Source: Sipunculus nudus (lineage: Eukaryota; Annelida; Sipuncula; Golfingiida; Sipunculidae). From it: a stretch of 64,000 bases of DNA. The notes under the pieces are model-generated. The model was not told the origin of the DNA and made no database searches. It worked only from the letters and a program-made list of their open reading frames with translations. How positions within the stretch are numbered: the first letter of the stretch is position 1; each line of letters opens with the position of its first letter. The translations under genes were made by a program, and so were the position numbers. Of this stretch, positions 59,732 to 64,000 are shown piece after piece. The DNA lies in contig CM049317.1 of assembly GCA_026874595.1 (NCBI GenBank), positions 52,657,618-52,721,617 of the forward strand, in the 5' to 3' direction.

Positions 59732-60181
59732 TGTTAGTGACGGCCATCATGCCATGTGACTTTATATACAAACTGGTGGATGAATAGTTGCCTTTTCACG
59801 CCTACGGTGCCCTATTTAAGCCTACGCGTATGTAGTTCCTTATGCATAAATTACTTTCGGGGAAACTCCCCTTTTTGTTTTGCAAAGGAACCTTGCGAAT
59901 TTTTAACACAGGCGATATTAACGTAACGGTAGTGACCTCTGCTGGAGATTGGACACTGTGATTTCTATAGGTAGGAATGTTTATAATTCGATCATGTACC
60001 TGTCATATACAAGTTTATGTATGATTTGTAATTTTACGACATGTCAGATATACGGCATCATGACCGTTTTCCGGCACCTAGTGTTAAGCAAGTGAACTGA
60101 GTAAAGTGCGCCAAGCAAAGACCAGCCTCGTCATTCTTTCAACAATCAATCATTTAAAACACGTTCTAACAGAACACGACA
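59732..60181 (+). repeat. putative 5' LTR of the Ty3/gypsy element
   Basis: The stretch before the gag region begins TGTTAGTGACGG and ends ACACGACA just before TTGGCGACGACGG, giving TG..CA ends and about 450 bp. A TATTTAA box lies at 59813. The 3' LTR is outside the window, so the left limit is a guess and the right limit somewhat better. Confidence 0.4.
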
Positions 60182-60194
60182 TTGGCGACGACGG
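60182..60194 (+). other. putative primer-binding site
   Basis: TTGGCGACGACGG follows the CA that would end the LTR. The priming tRNA was not determined. Confidence 0.4.
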
Positions 60195-60217
60195 ATAAAA
60201 CCCGAAACAACCCATTC

Positions 60218-61051
60218 ATGTTCAGATTGACCGCTGTCAGTCTCGTGTTTGTGTGCATTATCCTCGCTCTAACAGCGGCAGGCTCAAGAACTCTTATTAT
60301 CGCCCAGTCAGGGGCTAAACGTGAGTACGAACTTTCTCTGTTAACTTATGAACTCATACGATATCGTGATCGTCAGTTCTTCTCTGGACATTTGTTAAAA
60401 CATTCAGTAAACGAAATGGCAGCAGCTCTGCCTCATTATGAGCGTTTTGACGCAACCAGTGATGCTCAAAGGGGGGCTCGATGGGAAGCTTGGCTGAACG
60501 GACTCTCATATTTGTTTGAAGCCCTAGAGTTAATTCAAGCACCCGTACCTCCACGCAACGGTGACGACGTGCTAGCCGCTAACAGGAAAATCAACCGGCG
60601 TAAGAGAGGCATGCTCTTGCATTATGCTGGACCAGAAACACAGTCAATATTCCAAACATTATCTGAATCTGAAACTGGTGACAGTTCTGATTATGATAAG
60701 GCTGTGTCAGCACTAACAAAATATTTCAACCCAGAGAAAAACAAAGAGTTCTGCCGATACAAGTTTCGCACTGCATATCAACTTGATGGAGAATCCATTG
60801 ATGAATTCCATACTAGATTGAAACAATTATCATCAGGATGTGCTTTCAGTGACATTAACTCTGAGATTAAAAGCCAAATCATACAGAAATGCTCCTCATC
60901 AAAGCTAAAGAGACAAGCATTGGAGCAAGGCTATGACCTCAGCACATTGCTGTCAGCAGCCAGAACTTCTGAAGCGGTAGGTAACCAACTCCAAGAAATG
61001 AACATTACATCAAAGAAAAAATCCAGTAAGAGTGCAAATGATCAAAACTAA
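60218..61051 (+). CDS. gag (capsid) polyprotein of the gypsy element
   Basis: Open frame to the stop at 61049. The likely structural start is ATG at 60416 (MAAALPHYERFDA), typical for this gag type. An in-frame ATG at 60218 would add a hydrophobic leader (TAVSLVFVCIILALTAAG) and is less usual. The body includes WLNGLSYLFEALELI, KRGMLLHYAGPE, ALTKYFNPEKNKEFCRYKF and ESIDEFHTRLKQLS, matching the capsid (retrotransposon gag) fold that assembles the particle. It overlaps the next frame, which lies at +1. A strong splice-donor-like AAAC|GTGAGT at 60320 sits between the two ATGs. Confidence 0.7.
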   Translation: MFRLTAVSLVFVCIILALTAAGSRTLIIAQSGAKREYELSLLTYELIRYRDRQFFSGHLLKHSVNEMAAALPHYERFDATSDAQRGARWEAWLNGLSYLFEALELIQAPVPPRNGDDVLAANRKINRRKRGMLLHYAGPETQSIFQTLSESETGDSSDYDKAVSALTKYFNPEKNKEFCRYKFRTAYQLDGESIDEFHTRLKQLSSGCAFSDINSEIKSQIIQKCSSSKLKRQALEQGYDLSTLLSAARTSEAVGNQLQEMNITSKKKSSKSANDQN

Positions 61052-61613
61052 ATCTCACAAACAAAAACAAACATCAAGCAGTCAGTTCAAGCCTGATAAA
61101 CCAGTTACATGCTACTTTTGCGGAGGATCTTACCCTCACTTCAGCACGTGTCCTGCGAAAGGTAAAACTTGCCACAAGTGTGGCAAACAAAACCACTTTG
61201 CTTCTGTATGTTGGGGAGGAAAGAAACCAGCTAAAAAAACTAACCAACATGGTGTAACAAACCAGTATACCAACAAACAGAGACATGAAAACAAACAATC
61301 TCTTAACCAAATACAGACATCAAGCTTAACTGTAACAAACAGTGAATCTAGTGATTCTGACTCTGATGAAAGCTCTGAGCTTTGCTTTAAACTCAAAACT
61401 GGGCAGAATAATCAGTTACCTTTAACATCAATAACAATAGCTGATCATGAACTTGATGTGTTAGTTGACACTGGTGCTAGTGTCAATGTGATTGACCACA
61501 CTGGTTATAATACCATACAGAAACCTCAGCTAAAAACATCCAGAACAAAAGTGTTCCCATATGGATCTGACAAACAAATTCCAATTCTTGGTGAATTTAC
61601 AACTGCGATTTAA
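61032..61613 (+). CDS. gypsy nucleocapsid zinc knuckles and aspartic protease
   Basis: This frame overlaps the end of gag in the +1 frame, so expression would need frameshifting or another mechanism. It has two zinc knuckles (about 61110-61210): CYFCGGSYPHFSTC, spaced CX2CX5HX3C, and CHKCGKQNHFASVC, canonical CX2CX4HX4C. A Ser/Asp-rich linker follows, then the protease active site VDTGASVNVID near 61464. The frame stops at TAA 61611-61613, before the protease domain ends. The reading frame after the stop is the same as that of the reverse transcriptase, so the stop is a single lesion. Confidence 0.75.
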   Translation: MQMIKTKSHKQKQTSSSQFKPDKPVTCYFCGGSYPHFSTCPAKGKTCHKCGKQNHFASVCWGGKKPAKKTNQHGVTNQYTNKQRHENKQSLNQIQTSSLTVTNSESSDSDSDESSELCFKLKTGQNNQLPLTSITIADHELDVLVDTGASVNVIDHTGYNTIQKPQLKTSRTKVFPYGSDKQIPILGEFTTAI

Positions 61614-61691
61614 CACAAAAACAAAATCACAATCGCTACATTCCTGGTATCCAGCAGCGAATCAGGATCACTGATAGGATATCAGACAGCT

Positions 61692-63911
61692 TTGGAACTG
61701 GGAATTGTAAACACAATCAACAAGCTTGAAGTGCAGCCGACAGTGCAAACATACAAAGTGAAACATCCTAAGCTATTCACAGGTATTGGAAAGCTCAAAG
61801 AAACACAGATTAAACTTAGTGTGGATCCAACAGTCAAACCAGTTGCACGAACTTATCACAGAAAACCATTTCATTTAAGACAGAAAATATGTGACAAACT
61901 CAGACAAATGGAAGAACAGGACTTGATAGAGCCAGTTGAAGGCCTAACACCCTGGGTAGTACCGCTAGTCTGTGTACCCAAACCGAAAAACCCTGAGGAC
62001 ATTCGTTTGTGTTTAGACATGCGTGCACCGAACACAGCCATTCAGAGGACCAGACATATTACACCACACCTAGATAACCTGATTGCTGATCTGAATGGTG
62101 CTGCTGTATTCTCAAAACTTGACATGAATCAAGCATATTATCAACTAGAACTGCATGAAGAATCGCGTTATCTCACAACTTTTGCATCACCGCTAGGCTT
62201 GAGAAGATTTAAACGCTTAGTATTCGGTGTGAACTGTGCATCAGAAATATTTCAAGATGCTATCTCTAAAGTTTTGAGTGGACTTAAGGGTGTCATTAAT
62301 GTATGGGATGACATCATTGTATTTGGTGCCAATCAAGATGAACATGATCAGAACCTTGAAGCTGTGTTTCAGAGACTTGAACAGCATGGCTTAACATTAA
62401 ATGCAAATAAGTGTGAGTTCCACAAGGACGAAGTGACATTCTTCGGCTTCGTGTTCAACAAGAATGGAATTGCACCTGACAACACAAAGGTTGAAGCCAT
62501 CAAACAGACAAAACCACCAACATCGCCAACCGAAGCCAGAAGCTTTCTTGGAATGACAAATTACCTGTCCCGATTCATTCCGGATTATTCAACTATTTCA
62601 GAACCAATCCGTAACCTCACAAGGCAGCAAACAAAATGGCGATGGACTGAACAAGAACAAAACACATTTGATAAGTTGAAGCAAACACTTGCCAGCAGTG
62701 AAGTTCTTGCCTACTTTGACCCGAACTTGAAAACTGAACTCGTTGTGGATGCAAGCCCTGTAGGTGTCGCTGCAATCCTGCTGCAGTGTCAAACTGATGG
62801 TTCATATAGACCGTTAGCATATGGAAGCAGAGCGCTCACAGACGTAGAACGTCGATATTCACAAACGGAACGAGAAGCGCTCGGTATTGTTTGGGGGTGT
62901 GAACATTTCCATACATACATATATGGAGCAGATTTTGATCTTGTGACCGATCATAAACCCCTGGAACTAATCATGAACAATCCCTACTCAAAACCTCCAG
63001 CTAGAATTGAACGATGGGGTCTTCGTCTCTCCGAGTACAAATTCAACGTAATCTACAGACCTGGTAAAAACAACCCGGCTGTCTTTATGTCTCGAAATCC
63101 TTATGTGACTCGTGCAAGTGATAAAATGGCAGAACAGTACGTACATTTCCTCGCAAATCAAGCTATGCCATTAGCTCTCTCACTTCAAGAAGTTGAGATC
63201 ACAACCAAACTTGACCCTACACTACAGGCAGTGAAATTCGCTCTTCAGAGTGGTAACTGGCATAAAGCAAAACAAATGTCAGATGTCAACATGAAAGATT
63301 TTAATGTGCTACACACAGTACGAAATGATCTGACCATAGTTGACAATGATCAAGACCGTGATAATTTCATTGTGTTAAACAACAACCGTATAGTTATTCC
63401 AAAGTCACTGCAGAGCAGAGTAATTCAGTTGGCCCACGAAGGCCATCAAGGTATTGTTCGAACCAAACAGCTCCTACGAACAAAAGTTTGGTTTCCTGGT
63501 GTAAACAAACTCGTAGAGGATGCATGTCAAAACTGTCTACCATGTCAATCATCAACACCTGCAAAGAAAACTGAACCAGTGCAAATGTCACAACTGCCAC
63601 CAGGCCCATGGCATTCCCTTAGTGTCGATTTCTGTGGACCGTTTCCTAATGGTTACTATGCCTTGGTTGTGATTGATGACTATTCTCGATATCCAACAGT
63701 TTCGTTCATGAAATCAACATCAGCCACAACTACAATCGACAAGTTTGACAATTTATTTGCGTTGTTCGGCATTCCTTCATGTTTTGTACAGATAATGGCC
63801 CTCCGTTTCAAAGCCGTGAATTCCGCAGATTCTGCCAGACTATGGGCGTCTCACACCGCAAAATCACGCCATATTGGCCTCAAGCCAATGGGATCGCTGA
63901 ACGATTCATGA
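61692..63911 (+). pseudogene. gypsy pol: reverse transcriptase, RNase H, integrase (interrupted)
   Basis: Residues about 90-270: reverse transcriptase with RLCLDMRAPN, FSKLDMNQAYYQLEL (first catalytic Asp), LVFGVNCASEIFQ and NVWDDIIVFG at 62298-62327. The catalytic pair is WDD rather than the usual Y/S-x-DD. Next comes the connection with FLGMTNYLSRFIPD, then RNase H (ELVVDASPVG, SQTEREALGIVWG, FDLVTDHKPL). The integrase HHCC zinc finger has HEGHQG and CQNCLPCQ, and the catalytic core starts SVDFCGPFP near 63625. At about 63775-63790 the frame shifts by one. The second Asp and the Glu motifs (TDNG, NGIAERF) continue in another frame to the window edge. Confidence 0.85.
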
Positions 63912-64000
63912 ACACTTTGACTAAAGCCATTAAATCAGCAGTAGTAGAAACTGGGAATTGGGTCACACAAATCAACCAATTTCTCAGAAATTATCGTGCT

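Larger units (their letters stand above)
59732..64000 (+). mobile_element. Ty3/gypsy LTR retrotransposon, Mag/K02A2.6-like, incomplete at window edge
   Basis: Order: LTR, primer site, gag, zinc knuckles, protease, reverse transcriptase, RNase H, integrase. Protease-RT-RH-IN order defines Ty3/gypsy. The paired zinc knuckles with CPAKGKTC between them, and FGxVFxKxGI and SFLGMxNYxSRFIPD in RT, place it near K02A2.6-like elements. It carries one in-frame stop and one frameshift. It reads off the right edge inside integrase. Confidence 0.85.

Overview
The window is eukaryotic, intron-rich and AT-rich DNA, most likely from a bivalve mollusc. This is inferred from the interspersed repeats: elements with tandem-repeat cores, GGACGG runs and AGCTCAGCTGA-type terminal hairpins; very many (TA)n tracts; a Penelope-like element; and a Ty3/gypsy element of the Mag / 'K02A2.6-like' kind. 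No bacterial gene organisation, rRNA gene or CRISPR array was seen.

The only convincing host gene runs left to right from about 22.0 to 30.3 kb. Its exons encode two C-type lectin-like domains (CTLD-B 22020-22262 + 24089-24211; CTLD-C 25677-25913 + 26476-26619), a Thr/Ser/Gly-rich stalk (27621-27710), a tentative micro-exon and transmembrane exon (28246-28279, 28873 to about 28988), and a cytoplasmic tail (about 29699-30273) with YxxPhi and NPxY sorting motifs and a degenerate SGND-type repeat. Every well-supported intron is phase 1, and each CTLD is split at the same glycine codon. Upstream, 9028-9267 is an orphan CTLD first-half exon of the same design, and 10332 onward looks like a decayed CTLD exon start. 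The expected product is a single-pass, endocytic-type lectin-like receptor without canonical Ca2+/sugar-binding motifs. The signal peptide and 5' end were not found.

The rest is a mosaic of transposable elements. 0-9 kb holds pogo-, Harbinger- and Tc1-type MITEs in otherwise featureless DNA. 11-17 kb holds a tRNA-like SINE head, a hAT-like MITE, a foldback element and a 17-bp minisatellite. 17.6-20.9 kb is a Helentron-like element with a MITE nested in it. A Penelope-like 3' fragment (29.0-29.7 kb, minus strand) lies in the intron just before the receptor tail exon. 31-51 kb holds a pogo-like element, a SINE, a LINE 3' end with an (ATT)n tail, a ~280-bp tandem array, a large inverted repeat and two copies of a CRE-containing repeat, one of them carrying a 55-bp hairpin insertion. 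52-59 kb holds (TA)n tracts, another Helentron-like copy and a 200-bp near-perfect palindrome whose arms each contain a foldable hammerhead ribozyme.

From about 59.7 kb to the right edge lies a Ty3/gypsy retrotransposon: putative 5' LTR, gag, then zinc knuckles, protease, reverse transcriptase, RNase H and integrase. It carries one in-frame stop and one frameshift and runs off the window.
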